Counted from the stretch's first letter, positions 1-8,428 are shown. The stretch is 64,000 nt of DNA from CAWUKT01 sp963923035 (GCA_963923035.1 CAWUKT010000024.1:1-64000); one strand, 5' to 3'. Notes: generated from the sequence alone by a model not told the origin. Program-made: numbers and translations.

Positions 1-8
1 AGAGGGGA

Positions 9-42
9 AAAGTAAAGGCGACTTAATCGCCGCCTTTACTTT
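9..42. terminator. Strong hairpin at left edge, probable terminator
   Basis: A perfect 12-bp inverted repeat (9-20 paired with 31-42, 10-nt loop). Read on the minus strand the 3' arm ends in CTTTACTTTTCCCC, so it could end minus-strand transcripts. It lies 11 nt past the stop of the small minus-strand reading frame at 54-176. It could equally serve a plus-strand gene left of the window. Confidence 0.5.
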
Positions 43-53
43 CCTCTACTCGA

Positions 54-176
54 TTACTCGCCTTCTCTAGCCTTGAACTGCCCGGAAAAATGCTTCCAGC
101 TTGTCCCGGTCCAATTGGCCATAATGGCTTCTTCGATGCTGCTGATGCAGCCAATCTTGACCCGGGGTTTGCTCAT
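54..176 (-). CDS. Possible small protein (40 aa), unrecognised
   Basis: A short minus-strand frame beginning MSKPRVKIGC and ending at a TAA, directly followed by the hairpin at 9-42. An in-frame start at 257 would add 27 residues. It lies downstream of the sucD terminator, so it would need its own promoter, and none is obvious. I do not recognise the sequence. The only support is its position in front of a terminator and its ordinary composition, so it may be spurious. Confidence 0.2.
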   Translation of the reverse strand: MSKPRVKIGCISSIEEAIMANWTGTSWKHFSGQFKAREGE

Positions 177-296
177 GATCGGATGGGATTGTTCATTTCC
201 ATTGCTCCAACCCAAAGATAAGGATTGACCGCCTACTCGACCGGGAGTACCCTCCATTGCGATCAGGTGGAGGTGGAATTGAGCGGAGGAGAAATG

Positions 297-323
297 AAAA
301 AGGCCGTCCCTTGCGAGACGGCC
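297..323 (-). terminator. Rho-independent terminator of sucD
   Basis: GGCCGTC (302-308) and GACGGCC (317-323) form a 7-bp stem. Read on the minus strand it is followed by a run of five U residues (301-297). It sits about 27 nt past the sucD stop codon. Confidence 0.8.
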
Positions 324-349
324 CCTGTTCTATTTCAAGGAATCTTGAT

Positions 350-1234
350 TCAGTTGACAGCCGCAGCCTGGAGGGCTTTGACCATGGTCACGCCAATGTT
401 GGCGGGAGATTCTACGACGTGGATGCCGCAGGCTTCCATGACTTCCATTTTGGCCTTGGCAGTTCCTTTTCCACCGGCGATGATGGCGCCAGCGTGGCCC
501 ATCCGGCGTCCGGGAGGCGCGGTTTGGCCAGCGATGAAGCCAACAACGGGCTTCTTGGCGTGGTCGCGGAGCCATTCGGCGGCAATTTCTTCGTTGGAAC
601 CACCGATTTCACCGATCATGATGATGCCTTCGGTGTCGGGGTCGTCGTTGAAGAGCTTGACGATGTCGAGGTGGGTGGACCCGATGATGGGGTCGCCACC
701 GATGCCCACACAGGTGGACTGGCCCATGCCCTGCTTGGTGACCTGGTCAACGGCTTCATAGGTGAGGGTACCGGAACGGCTGACGATGCCGATTTTGCCG
801 GGGGTGTGGATGAAGCCGGGCATGATGCCGACTTTACATTCACCGGGGGTGATGACACCGGGGCAGTTGGGTCCTACCATGCGGATGCCACGGTCGTCGA
901 TATACTTCTTGGCATAGATCATGTCTTTGACCGGAATGCCTTCGGTAATACAAATGATGAGGTCCACTCCGGCGTCAGCAGCTTCCATGATGGCGTCGGC
1001 AGCGAAGGGCGGGGGAACAAAGATGACCGAAACGTTGGCTTGGGTTTCGCGAACGGCTTCGGAGACCGTATTGAAGACGGGCTTGTCCAGCTCGGTGCGA
1101 CCTCCCTTTCCGGGGGTCACTCCACCTACCACATTGGTGCCATAGGCGATCATTTGAGAGGCGTGAAAGGATCCCTCTTTGCCGGTCAGGCCCTGGACCA
1201 GCACACGAGAATCAGAATTGACCAGAATGCTCAT
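350..1234 (-). CDS. sucD: Succinyl-CoA synthetase (ADP-forming) alpha subunit
   Basis: Catalyses the nucleotide-binding half of succinyl-CoA + ADP/GDP + Pi to succinate + ATP/GTP in the TCA cycle, as a cytosolic complex with SucC. At 294 aa it has the usual family length. The N-terminal Rossmann CoA-binding domain carries GLTGKEGSFH (residues 15-24). The phosphorylated active-site histidine is H247 in the GRRMGHAGAI segment of the C-terminal domain. sucC is not adjacent inside the window, which is common in Bacteroidota. The gene ends in its own terminator, so it looks monocistronic. Family identity is certain from conserved sequence over the full length. Confidence 0.97.
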   Translation of the reverse strand: MSILVNSDSRVLVQGLTGKEGSFHASQMIAYGTNVVGGVTPGKGGRTELDKPVFNTVSEAVRETQANVSVIFVPPPFAADAIMEAADAGVDLIICITEGIPVKDMIYAKKYIDDRGIRMVGPNCPGVITPGECKVGIMPGFIHTPGKIGIVSRSGTLTYEAVDQVTKQGMGQSTCVGIGGDPIIGSTHLDIVKLFNDDPDTEGIIMIGEIGGSNEEIAAEWLRDHAKKPVVGFIAGQTAPPGRRMGHAGAIIAGGKGTAKAKMEVMEACGIHVVESPANIGVTMVKALQAAAVN

Positions 1235-1248
1235 TGGTTATCCGTATT

Positions 1249-1279
1249 ATTAATGATTCGGTTAAAATTAGTCATTAAT
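1249..1279. promoter_or_regulatory. Inverted repeat in the sucD upstream region
   Basis: ATTAATGA (1249-1256) and TCATTAAT (1272-1279) form an 8-bp inverted repeat with a 15-nt spacer, 15 nt before the sucD start. It could be an operator or a 5'-UTR stem. No good TAnnTTTG element was seen nearby. Confidence 0.3.
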
Positions 1280-1633
1280 TCGAAGGGGGGAAAATAAAAT
1301 GTGAATGGGCGGGGGTGGACCAAATCAAGGGCAAACAGACTTCCTCCAAACGGACCAATATACGAACAAACTAACACTTGCTAGCCCTCCCCCAATCGCA
1401 TATTTCGGTGATTTTTCTCAGCCCAATGCCTGTCGGGAGGCACTGTTTATCTTTCCCGTCTTCTCCATATTTGTCATGAAGTTATTTCAATTCGAGTATT
1501 AACTGCTAAGGTTTTTTTCTACGACCAAAGCCTGATAATAGTAGCCCAATATTGCATCATTGGTCCCACCCCGGGATCACACATGATTCTTCAGACAATT
1601 CAATAGACACAGCTTAGTTTTTATCAAAACATA

Positions 1634-1662
1634 CCCGCCGCTCCAACCCCCGGAGCGGCGGG
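1634..1662. terminator. GC-rich hairpin terminator after the LuxR-type gene pair
   Basis: A perfect 11-bp stem, CCCGCCGCTCC (1634-1644) with GGAGCGGCGGG (1652-1662), and a 7-nt loop, starting 30 nt past the stop of the minus-strand regulator. U-rich sequence follows on both strands (TTTCGTTT on plus; TGTTTTGATAAAAA on minus). Confidence 0.75.
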
Positions 1663-1691
1663 TTTCGTTTCGGGCAGATTTGAGCGCGCGC

Positions 1692-2375
1692 TTAGACCAG
1701 GTTGAAGCAGAGCGCAAACCGCAGCAGCTCCGAATTGGATTGGAAGTTGCCCTTTTTGAAGATGTTCTTCTTGTGCTTCTCAATCGTGTGCCGCGACCGG
1801 AACAGTTGTTCCGCGATCTCCACGGTCGACTTTCCCTGGCAGACCAGTGAAATGATTTCCCGCTCTCGCGGGGTGAAGCGGGTATAGGTCTGGATATGGG
1901 CGTGGATGTATTCGGAAGAATGGAGCAGGCCTTGGACCTCCTGGGAAAACTCGTGGTCGTCTTCGAGGCAGATGGTCACACATTGGAACCGCTGGCGGTT
2001 GAGGTTGAGCCGGGAGCAGGTAAAATAGAGTTTGAACTCATCGGAATGGAGCAGCCGCAAGCGCTGGAGATAGGTGATCCGAAGGGATTCGTCTTTCTTT
2101 TTCGCAAACTCCCACAGTCCCGCGTCACACCGACTGACGTCCTCCGGGTGCATGATCTGCCCCAAAAATCCGGGACTGTTTTTCCGTCCCGTCACCTCCG
2201 GCATCTTCACCCCGTGCAACTCGCAGGCCTTCTCATCCAGGTACAACAGGGCCAGCGATTCGGGATCGTTTTCATGGTAAAACCCCAGAAAATCCTCTTC
2301 CACGTGCGCGTCCTCCGAAAAGCAACGGTCGAGGTAGGCGAGGGACTCTTCGTACAGCAAATAGGATGGGTTCAT
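1692..2375 (-). CDS. LuxR-type HTH regulator with PAS-like N-terminus (distal gene of tandem pair)
   Basis: A predicted DNA-binding transcription factor of 227 aa. Residues about 30-130 look like a PAS fold and include the HPED tetrad (76-79) typical of PAS_3-like domains. Residues 165-225 form a LuxR/NarL-type helix-turn-helix: FTPREREIISLV, then STVEIAEQLF and the recognition helix SRHTIEKHKKNI. There is no receiver domain, so it is not an ordinary response regulator. Its start overlaps the stop of the upstream gene by four bases (ATGA), so the two are translationally coupled and probably arose by duplication. The ligand and targets are unknown. Confidence 0.8.
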   Translation of the reverse strand: MNPSYLLYEESLAYLDRCFSEDAHVEEDFLGFYHENDPESLALLYLDEKACELHGVKMPEVTGRKNSPGFLGQIMHPEDVSRCDAGLWEFAKKKDESLRITYLQRLRLLHSDEFKLYFTCSRLNLNRQRFQCVTICLEDDHEFSQEVQGLLHSSEYIHAHIQTYTRFTPREREIISLVCQGKSTVEIAEQLFRSRHTIEKHKKNIFKKGNFQSNSELLRFALCFNLV

Positions 2376-3052
2376 GGCAGGTGAAGTTTGAATTTGGAGG
2401 CGAACAAATAGAACTCAAAGAAATTCCGCACCTCTAGCTTGCGGTAAATGCTGGTCCGGTGGTTCTTGGCGGTATGCTTCGACACACCCAATTGGTCGGC
2501 GACTTCCTGTAAGCTGTTCCCCTGGCACAGGTGGCGGCAGACCACGATTTCCCGGCTGGTCAGCCGGTTGAATTGGTGGAGGTGGGCCTGGATAAAGGAC
2601 GCGCCTTCGTAGAGCTCGATCAGTTTGTGGTGGAACAGGGAAGCATTTTGGAGGGGCAAACTGAGGTTCAAAATGCGTTGGGGGACCAGGAGGCGGCCCC
2701 GGGTGAAGAGGAATTCATGGGTTTGGGCGGTGCGGGGATTTCGGATGCGCTGGAAAAAGGACACGTGGGATTGCTCGTGGGCCTTCGCGAGGTAGGCCTG
2801 GTTGAGCTGGATCGCCTGCTGGAGATCGTCCGGATGGACCCGGCGCTGGAGGAGGTAGGCCCCTTGGGTGGCGACCTCTTCCCGGCTGACCCCGAGCAGT
2901 CCTGCGAGGGAATCTCCAAATTCCAGCAGCCGGAAATCGTCGGTGGCATTGATGTGGAGGTGGCAGGGCAAATGGGCGCTCAATTCTTCCAGCGTGTCGG
3001 TCCCCTGCCGAATGCGTCGGGACACTTCCAGGATTCCAAGGTGGTTGGTCAT
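2372..3052 (-). CDS. LuxR-type HTH regulator with PAS-like N-terminus (proximal gene of tandem pair)
   Basis: A 226-aa paralogue of the gene downstream, with the same plan: a PAS-like region with HPDD at 73-76, and a C-terminal LuxR HTH at about 162-215 (LTSREIVVCRHL, LQEVADQLGVSKHTAKNH). The frame is open to 3178, but I prefer the ATG at 3052 (MTNHLGILEV), because the extra upstream residues are Pro/Phe-rich and unlike any regulator. The two proteins share length and layout but have diverged in sequence, particularly in the recognition helix. They might form a heteromeric pair or respond to different signals; this is inference. Confidence 0.78.
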   Translation of the reverse strand: MTNHLGILEVSRRIRQGTDTLEELSAHLPCHLHINATDDFRLLEFGDSLAGLLGVSREEVATQGAYLLQRRVHPDDLQQAIQLNQAYLAKAHEQSHVSFFQRIRNPRTAQTHEFLFTRGRLLVPQRILNLSLPLQNASLFHHKLIELYEGASFIQAHLHQFNRLTSREIVVCRHLCQGNSLQEVADQLGVSKHTAKNHRTSIYRKLEVRNFFEFYLFASKFKLHLP

Positions 3053-3194
3053 GCGAAGAATGGGTTCAGAAATACACTTTGGGGTATTCGAAACTAACCA
3101 AATCGGCGGGAAGGGAGAAGCCGGGAAAATGACCGGGACCGCAGAATGGGCAAAATACCCGAATGGTCCTATTCCCACCGGGGGCCCTCCGGTC

Positions 3195-3202
3195 TAATTT
3201 TG
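3195..3202 (+). promoter_or_regulatory. Possible -7 element (TAATTTTG) for the HExxH protein
   Basis: TAATTTTG matches the Bacteroidota TAnnTTTG element and lies 48 nt before the ATG at 3251. I see no TTG at the expected -33 distance, so support is weak. Confidence 0.3.
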
Positions 3203-3250
3203 CCCCACAGCTCATCTCATTTTCAAAACGACTCTATTCAGACAATTCCT

Positions 3251-4213
3251 ATGAAAGCGTTCGATTCCCGCACCTCCACTGCGCCTGCCCAACGGATGGA
3301 AGGCAGCCGCTCCCATATGCCCCCGGCCTTCAACCCCACGGCCTCGGAAACCCAGGACCATTCAGCTCCTGACTCTTTGCAGCACCTGGAAGAAGATGGG
3401 GTGGATTTGCAGGAGAAAACATCGGAAGAGCAGATTACCGTCTCCAAACTCTCCGAAGCGCTCCATGGGCAAGCGGAAGACGTCCTCACCGAGGATGCCC
3501 TGACCATGAATTTGTCGAATATCCCCAAAGGCATCATCCGAACCTTCAAGTTTGGCGGGGTCCAGTTCCTGGTTTACGATGTGGGGGGCGATGAAAATGC
3601 GCAGACCCGTCGCGCCCTCGGTGCGACGATCACGCTGCTCAAGCAGATGGACACCCACGATTATAAAAAACAACCGGCCCGAAAGTTTGTCCGCCTTTTC
3701 ATCGGTGATTACAAAGCCATGCGGGCCTTTGCCGATGCCAACCCCCAATTGCCATATAAAAACTGGAAGGAACAGTTCACAGCCCGCCGGTACAGTGGCC
3801 AACAGTTCACGTACACGGAGGACAATGGCCAAGTCATTCCCTTTACGGCCAGCACCATTGCCCAGGGCTTTGTTTCTTCCTTTCACGACCGCTCCCGCCC
3901 CCTCGAAATGCAAAACCGCCACTACGCGGCCTTCCTGGACATGTCCCAGATTGACCGCTTTGGCATCAATACCAAAGATCCCCTGGTCAAGCAGGCGATG
4001 GACCTGGCCTGGATCATTGCCCACGAGGCGACTCATACCCTGACGAAAGATGGGGATCACGCGGGAGGCCTGATGACCGCCGGTGGGGTTCGGAGCAGCC
4101 TTGAATCTGACGCCACGGTCAAAGACCCCAAGACCGGAAAAGAGACCATTGATCTCGACAAGTACTTTGACCTTGTGAAAGAGCTGATGAAAGAATTTGG
4201 GAAGCCCTTCTAA
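3251..4213 (+). CDS. Putative zincin-like protein with eCIS-cargo-like N-terminus
   Basis: An unrecognised 320-aa protein. The N-terminus (residues 1-45, with PAQR and then PPAFNPTAS) resembles the leader of many Bacteroidota DUF4157/eCIS-associated proteins, which typically have a short polar lead followed by a PPAF-like motif. It has no signal peptide. Near the C-terminus is HEATH (H258-E259, H262) after a hydrophobic helix, followed by H270 in DGDHAGG; this fits an HExxH zinc site with a downstream third ligand. The ATG at 3251 is chosen over 3146, whose extension runs back through the upstream spacer. The gene stands alone between a divergent regulator gene and metG, and no injection-system structural gene is in view. 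A zinc protease or toxin role is inference. Confidence 0.65.
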   Translation: MKAFDSRTSTAPAQRMEGSRSHMPPAFNPTASETQDHSAPDSLQHLEEDGVDLQEKTSEEQITVSKLSEALHGQAEDVLTEDALTMNLSNIPKGIIRTFKFGGVQFLVYDVGGDENAQTRRALGATITLLKQMDTHDYKKQPARKFVRLFIGDYKAMRAFADANPQLPYKNWKEQFTARRYSGQQFTYTEDNGQVIPFTASTIAQGFVSSFHDRSRPLEMQNRHYAAFLDMSQIDRFGINTKDPLVKQAMDLAWIIAHEATHTLTKDGDHAGGLMTAGGVRSSLESDATVKDPKTGKETIDLDKYFDLVKELMKEFGKPF

Positions 4214-4306
4214 GCTCCCCCACTTTTGACCGTCCGCATTTTCCCAGACCTTCCCTGCATTCCCCAAGAATCCCATTTCAAGGCCGAATCCACGCGGGAA
4301 AATCCC

Positions 4307-4314
4307 TATCTTTG
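4307..4314 (+). promoter_or_regulatory. metG -7 element (TATCTTTG), near-leaderless
   Basis: TATCTTTG fits TAnnTTTG and ends five bases before the metG ATG at 4320, so transcription should begin at or just before the start codon. The -33 half is not clear. Confidence 0.55.
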
Positions 4315-4319
4315 CGGCC

Positions 4320-6389
4320 ATGAGTCAAGGAAATTCTTCCCCGAAACGCTATACCGTTACCTCGGCCCTTCCCTACGCCAATGGCCCCTCCCATATCGGG
4401 CACCTGGCCGGGGCCTATTTGCCGGCTGACATCTACGTCCGCTACCTCCGCTCCCGCGGCGAGGATGTGGTCTACGTCTGCGGCTCCGATGAGCACGGCA
4501 CTTCCATCAACATCAAGGCGGTCGCCGAGGGCACCACGCCCCAGGCCGTCGTCGACAAGTACCACGCCATTATTCGGGATGCCTTTGCGGCCTTCAACAT
4601 TTCCTTTGACATTTTCTCCCGCACCTCCCACCAAGTCCACCACGATACGGCCCAGGAATTCTTCAATAAATTCCACGCCGAGGGAAAATTCATCGAGAAG
4701 ACGAGCGAGCAGCTCTACGATGAGGAGAAAAACATGTTCCTGGCCGACCGCTTTGTCGTGGGCACCTGCCCGAATTGCGGGTACGAGGAAGCCTACGGGA
4801 ACCAGTGCGAAAACTGTGGCAAGGACCTCAGTCCGACCGAGCTGATCAATCCGAGGTCGAAGGTGTCCGGCTCCACGCCGGTCATGAAAGCGACCACGCA
4901 TTGGTACCTGCCCCTGAATGACTACCAGGAATGGCTGGAAGACTATATTCTGAAGGGCCACGAGAAGGATTGGAAGGTCAATGTCTTTGGGCAGTGCAAA
5001 AGCTGGCTCCAGGATGGCCTTCAGCCGCGGGCGATTACCCGCGACATGGAGTGGGGCGTCAAGGTTCCGGTCGAAGGGGGGGAAGGCAAGGTCCTTTATG
5101 TATGGTTCGACGCGCCGATAGGCTATATCTCGGCCACGAAGGAATGGGCCGAAGCCAATGGCAAGGACTGGAAGCCCTATTGGCAGGACGAAGATACGGC
5201 CCTGATCCACTTCATCGGCAAGGACAATATCGTTTTCCACTGCATCATTTTCCCCGCCATCCTCAAGGGACACGGCGATTTTATCATTCCTCAGAACGTC
5301 CCCGCCAACGAATTCCTCAACCTCGAAGGCCGGAAAATCTCCACGTCCAAGAACTGGGCGATCTGGATGCACGAATTTGCCGAGCGCTACCCCGAGCAGA
5401 TCGATGCGTTGCGCTATGTGCTGACGGCCATCATGCCCGAAACCAAAGACGCCGAGTTTACCTGGTCCGAATACAAGTCCCGCGTCGACAACGAATTGGT
5501 CGCGACCTTCGCTAACTTTGTGAACCGTGTCAAGGTGCTGAGCCTCAAAAATTTTGAGGGCGTTCCGGCCCGGGCCGAGTTGAGCGCCGAGGAACAGGCC
5601 ATTGTACAGGAAGTCCACGCAGGAGTCGCCGAGGTCGGCGATGCCATCCAGGCCTACCGCTTCCGGGAGGCGCTGAATGCGGTGATGAAGGTCGCCCGTC
5701 TGGGGGACAAGTACCTGAGTGACCGGGAGCCCTGGCACCTGGTCAAACAGGACAAGGCTGCCGCTGGGCACGTCCTGAACTTCGGATTGAACATCGCCGC
5801 GGTGCTGGCTACGGTTTCAGAGCCGTTTATGCCGGATACCAGCCTCAAAATCTTCCAGATGCTGGGCATCGATCCGTTGAAATGGACGGATCTGGAAGGC
5901 TTTGACTTTGTCGCTGCTGGCCAACCCCTCGAAAATATTCCCCACCTCTTTAAGAAGATAGATCCCAAGATGGTCGAACAAGAAATCGAACGGCTGCACG
6001 CCTCTCAGACTGCGGCTGAGGAAGCTCCCGCCGAAGAAGTCGCGGAAGTACCACCCTTCAAGGAAGAAACCAGCTTTGATGATTTCCAGCAAATGGACAT
6101 CCGGGTGGGCACGATTTTAGAGGCCTCCCGGGTTCCGAAGGCGGATCGGCTGCTCCAGTTCCAGGTGGATACCGGGCACGACCAACGGACGATTGTGTCG
6201 GGGGTAGCGAAATTTTTTGAGCCGGAAGAGTTGGTGGGCAAACAGGTGCTTGTTTTGGCCAACCTGAAGCCCCGGAAAATCCGGGGAGTGGTCTCGCAGG
6301 GGATGATTTTATTTGCCGAAGATGGAGAAGGCAATCTTCATCTGGTGAATCCTGAATACATTGTCCAGGCAGGTTCCTCGGTCAACTGA
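4320..6389 (+). CDS. metG: Methionyl-tRNA synthetase
   Basis: Charges tRNA-Met in the cytosol. At 689 aa it is the long class I form with a C-terminal EMAP/Arc1p-like tRNA-binding domain (about 585-689, beginning DFQQMDIRVGTILEA). The HIGH motif reads SHIGH (24-28). The KMSKS loop reads KISTSKN (about 339-345), as often seen in this lineage. A zinc knuckle has Cys pairs C150/C153 and C163/C166. The start follows a TATCTTTG promoter element with only five intervening bases, so the mRNA is probably nearly leaderless. Acidic Ala/Glu-rich residues just before the C-terminal domain look like a flexible linker. Confidence 0.97.
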   Translation: MSQGNSSPKRYTVTSALPYANGPSHIGHLAGAYLPADIYVRYLRSRGEDVVYVCGSDEHGTSINIKAVAEGTTPQAVVDKYHAIIRDAFAAFNISFDIFSRTSHQVHHDTAQEFFNKFHAEGKFIEKTSEQLYDEEKNMFLADRFVVGTCPNCGYEEAYGNQCENCGKDLSPTELINPRSKVSGSTPVMKATTHWYLPLNDYQEWLEDYILKGHEKDWKVNVFGQCKSWLQDGLQPRAITRDMEWGVKVPVEGGEGKVLYVWFDAPIGYISATKEWAEANGKDWKPYWQDEDTALIHFIGKDNIVFHCIIFPAILKGHGDFIIPQNVPANEFLNLEGRKISTSKNWAIWMHEFAERYPEQIDALRYVLTAIMPETKDAEFTWSEYKSRVDNELVATFANFVNRVKVLSLKNFEGVPARAELSAEEQAIVQEVHAGVAEVGDAIQAYRFREALNAVMKVARLGDKYLSDREPWHLVKQDKAAAGHVLNFGLNIAAVLATVSEPFMPDTSLKIFQMLGIDPLKWTDLEGFDFVAAGQPLENIPHLFKKIDPKMVEQEIERLHASQTAAEEAPAEEVAEVPPFKEETSFDDFQQMDIRVGTILEASRVPKADRLLQFQVDTGHDQRTIVSGVAKFFEPEELVGKQVLVLANLKPRKIRGVVSQGMILFAEDGEGNLHLVNPEYIVQAGSSVN

Positions 6390-6449
6390 TCCCGGGCCCG
6401 AGTCCCTTTTTCATTCCCGACAATCTATCCACGGAATTGCGGCAAGGCA

Positions 6450-6480
6450 TTGGAATTCATGCCTTTTCGCCGTATATTTG
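6450..6480 (+). promoter_or_regulatory. Bacteroidota-type promoter for pirin-marR
   Basis: TTG at 6450-6452, a 20-nt spacer, then TATATTTG at 6473-6480. This fits the -33/-7 consensus well and leaves a 5' UTR of roughly 75 nt before the pirin ATG at 6563. Confidence 0.7.
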
Positions 6481-6562
6481 CAAACATTTTTACTTAAAAA
6501 TCAGCCAACGCTCTTATTCTCTTCCCGTGAAAACGGGAAATATATAGAAACCAACATTCTGT

Positions 6563-7309
6563 ATGTCCATATACATTTCCAAATTTGAAGATCAGGCCCG
6601 CGGCTACTATGACGGGGGCAGTGTCAAAGAAAGAAAATCGGTATCGTTTGAATCCCCCATCAAGGGAAGCTCAACCTTGTATTCCCTGACCTATACCTGG
6701 AGTGAGGAAGGTGGGGAAATCGAAGAGCACGCCCACAAAGGTTTTGAAATTCTGACCTATGTGCTGGAGGGAAAAATGGAGCACCAGGAAGCAGGCACCC
6801 ACAGCTGGATTCCCCTGGATAAGGGCGATCTCCAGGTCGTACGGGCCGGAAGTGGCTTCAGCAATACCGAGCGTTATACTCCGAATACCCACACCCTTCA
6901 AATTTGGTTGGACCCTGATTTCCGCCGCAGCCTCCAGCGTCCTTCTTCCTTTACCGACTATGAAGCGGACGATTTTGAGACCGAGTCCTTCAATGGAATG
7001 CAGCGAATTGATTTCATGGGGGATGAGTCTCCCGTTTATCTGTCCACCAAAGTCGCCCTGGATCGGTATGACTTTGATGCCGGCGACCATTCCCTCCCGA
7101 TGGAGCAAGGCCATTTCCTGACTGCGCTTGTCCTCAAGGGCAAGGTCGAGGTAGACGGCGAAACCATGGGCATGGGCGATGTCGTCCAGGTCAGCGGCGA
7201 AACTCAATTCAATTTCAACAGCAGCGAGGCCAGCAGCCTCCTGGTCCTGCAACAGGCGCTTGAGCCTGGTTACCGGACCTACAACGATCAACTGCAGGTA
7301 TCTCAATGA
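6563..7309 (+). CDS. Pirin family protein (bicupin)
   Basis: A 248-aa cytosolic bicupin of the pirin/YhaK family. The N-terminal cupin has the metal-ligand pattern HAHKGFEILTYVLEG, then EHQ and GDLQVV, and the GSGFSNTE motif. The second cupin begins near residue 160 and has lost most ligand residues, as is usual in pirins. Some family members are quercetin dioxygenases or redox sensors; the substrate cannot be read from sequence. The gene overlaps the following MarR gene by four bases (ATGA), so the two are co-translated. This pairing suggests that the regulator controls its own operon in response to a small aromatic or oxidative signal, which is inference. Confidence 0.9.
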   Translation: MSIYISKFEDQARGYYDGGSVKERKSVSFESPIKGSSTLYSLTYTWSEEGGEIEEHAHKGFEILTYVLEGKMEHQEAGTHSWIPLDKGDLQVVRAGSGFSNTERYTPNTHTLQIWLDPDFRRSLQRPSSFTDYEADDFETESFNGMQRIDFMGDESPVYLSTKVALDRYDFDAGDHSLPMEQGHFLTALVLKGKVEVDGETMGMGDVVQVSGETQFNFNSSEASSLLVLQQALEPGYRTYNDQLQVSQ

Positions 7310-7773
7310 GTCCCCTTGAGGAAGAAGTCAAGGTTGCCAAGTTCAGGAATGGTCGGCATCGGCTCCTTGTCAACCTGATGTATACCACGAACTGGGTCAC
7401 AGGTGTGATGCAGGGCGTTTTCAAGTCCTACGGCATCACCAACCAACAATACAATATCCTCCGCATTCTACGCGGGAGTAACCCTACTCCCTGCACCATC
7501 CAGACCTTGAAGGACCGGATGCTGGACAAGCAACCGGATGTCTCTCGTTTGGTGGACCGACTCCAATCCAAAGGCCTTTTGGGCCGCACAGTCAATCCGG
7601 ATGATCGCCGCAAAATGAATGTGGTGATTACTGAGGCCGGACTGGACCTGCTCGCGGAGATGGATCCCGCGGTCAACAAGTTCGAGGAATTGTTCTCAAG
7701 CCTGGCAGACAACGAGGTGGACAGCCTGAACACACTGCTGGACCAGGTTCGGGACGTTGCTTCCGAGTCCTAA
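7306..7773 (+). CDS. MarR family transcriptional regulator
   Basis: A 155-aa winged-helix repressor-type protein. The core is YNILRILRGSNP, then IQTLKDRMLDKQPDVSRLVDRLQ (recognition region) and the wing DRRKMNVVITEAG with its conserved D-R-R. This is typical MarR length and layout. It overlaps the pirin gene by four bases and shares its promoter at 6450-6480. MarR proteins usually bind as dimers to palindromes near their own promoter; no clear palindrome was seen at 6450-6562. The ligand is unknown. Confidence 0.93.
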   Translation: MSPLEEEVKVAKFRNGRHRLLVNLMYTTNWVTGVMQGVFKSYGITNQQYNILRILRGSNPTPCTIQTLKDRMLDKQPDVSRLVDRLQSKGLLGRTVNPDDRRKMNVVITEAGLDLLAEMDPAVNKFEELFSSLADNEVDSLNTLLDQVRDVASES

Positions 7774-7794
7774 GCAGGAAAAACATATACTATG

Positions 7795-7829
7795 AAATTG
7801 CCCGCCTCAAAATTGAGAGCGGGCAATTT
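7795..7829. terminator. Bidirectional terminator between marR and glutathione peroxidase genes
   Basis: AAATTGCCCGC (7795-7805) pairs with GCGGGCAATTT (7819-7829), and an inner CTCAA/TTGAG extends the stem with a one-base bulge. A/U tracts flank both sides, so it can terminate both convergent genes. Confidence 0.85.
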
Positions 7830-7852
7830 ACTTCAGGATAAATAATGTTGTT

Positions 7853-8428
7853 CTAGTTGAGCAATCCTTCGATCTGCTCAATTACTTCGGGATCATCGAT
7901 TTTGGTGGTCGGTGGAATGACAGCAACCACTTTGCCTTGCTTGTCTACCAGAAACTTCTGGAAGTTCCACTGCATGGTGGCGTCCAGAACTCCATTTTGT
8001 TCCTTCGAAGTCAGGAACTGGTAGAGGGGATGCTGGTCCTCACCCTTGACCGAAATTTTGGAGAACATGGGAAAATCCACGCCGTAGTTGAGCTGGCAAA
8101 AGTTTTGGATTTCCGCGTCCGTGCCGGGCTCCTGGCCGGCAAAGTTGTTGGCTGGAAAGCCCAGGACTACCAGTCCCTTGTCTTTGTAGGCCTTGTAGGT
8201 TTCCTGCAAATCGGCATACTGCGGCGTCAGGCCGCATCTCGAAGCCGTATTGACCAGGACTACGACCTTACCCTCGTAGTTCTGGAGCGAGACGGGTTCC
8301 CCCGCCAATGATTGCATTTCGAATTGGTAAATGGTTTGACTCATATCTTGGGCAGCTAAAGGAAAAAGGAATCCAAATGCCCCGAGAAGCAGCAGGAATC
8401 CTAAATTTTTTAAGGAAAATCTCATCAT
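7853..8428 (-). CDS. Glutathione peroxidase family protein, exported
   Basis: A thiol peroxidase that reduces hydroperoxides; bacterial members often use thioredoxin rather than glutathione. From the ATG at 8428 it is 191 aa, with an N-terminal hydrophobic signal segment (about 8-27, ending LAAQ), so it acts outside the cytoplasm. The catalytic Cys is C65 in NTASRCGLTPQ (Cys, not Sec). The other tetrad residues are Q99 (FAGQEPG) and W154-N155 (MQWNFQKF). The frame extends to 8455, but that start would put extra residues in front of the signal peptide. Signal-bearing homologues exist in Bacteroidota; periplasmic location is inferred. Confidence 0.92.
   Translation of the reverse strand: MMRFSLKNLGFLLLLGAFGFLFPLAAQDMSQTIYQFEMQSLAGEPVSLQNYEGKVVVLVNTASRCGLTPQYADLQETYKAYKDKGLVVLGFPANNFAGQEPGTDAEIQNFCQLNYGVDFPMFSKISVKGEDQHPLYQFLTSKEQNGVLDATMQWNFQKFLVDKQGKVVAVIPPTTKIDDPEVIEQIEGLLN

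Larger units (their letters stand above)
1235..1691. other. Gene-free stretch between sucD and the regulator pair
   Basis: 457 nt with no convincing coding frame. It holds the sucD upstream region with the inverted repeat at 1249-1279, a weak hairpin near 1427-1444, and the strong terminator at 1634-1662 belonging to the upstream regulator genes. The rest is AT-richer than the flanking genes and shows nothing further that I can identify. Confidence 0.6.

Noticed and set aside
4278..5771. Minus-strand 497-codon frame
   Set aside because: It is antisense to metG, which has intact HIGH, KMSKS-type and zinc motifs.
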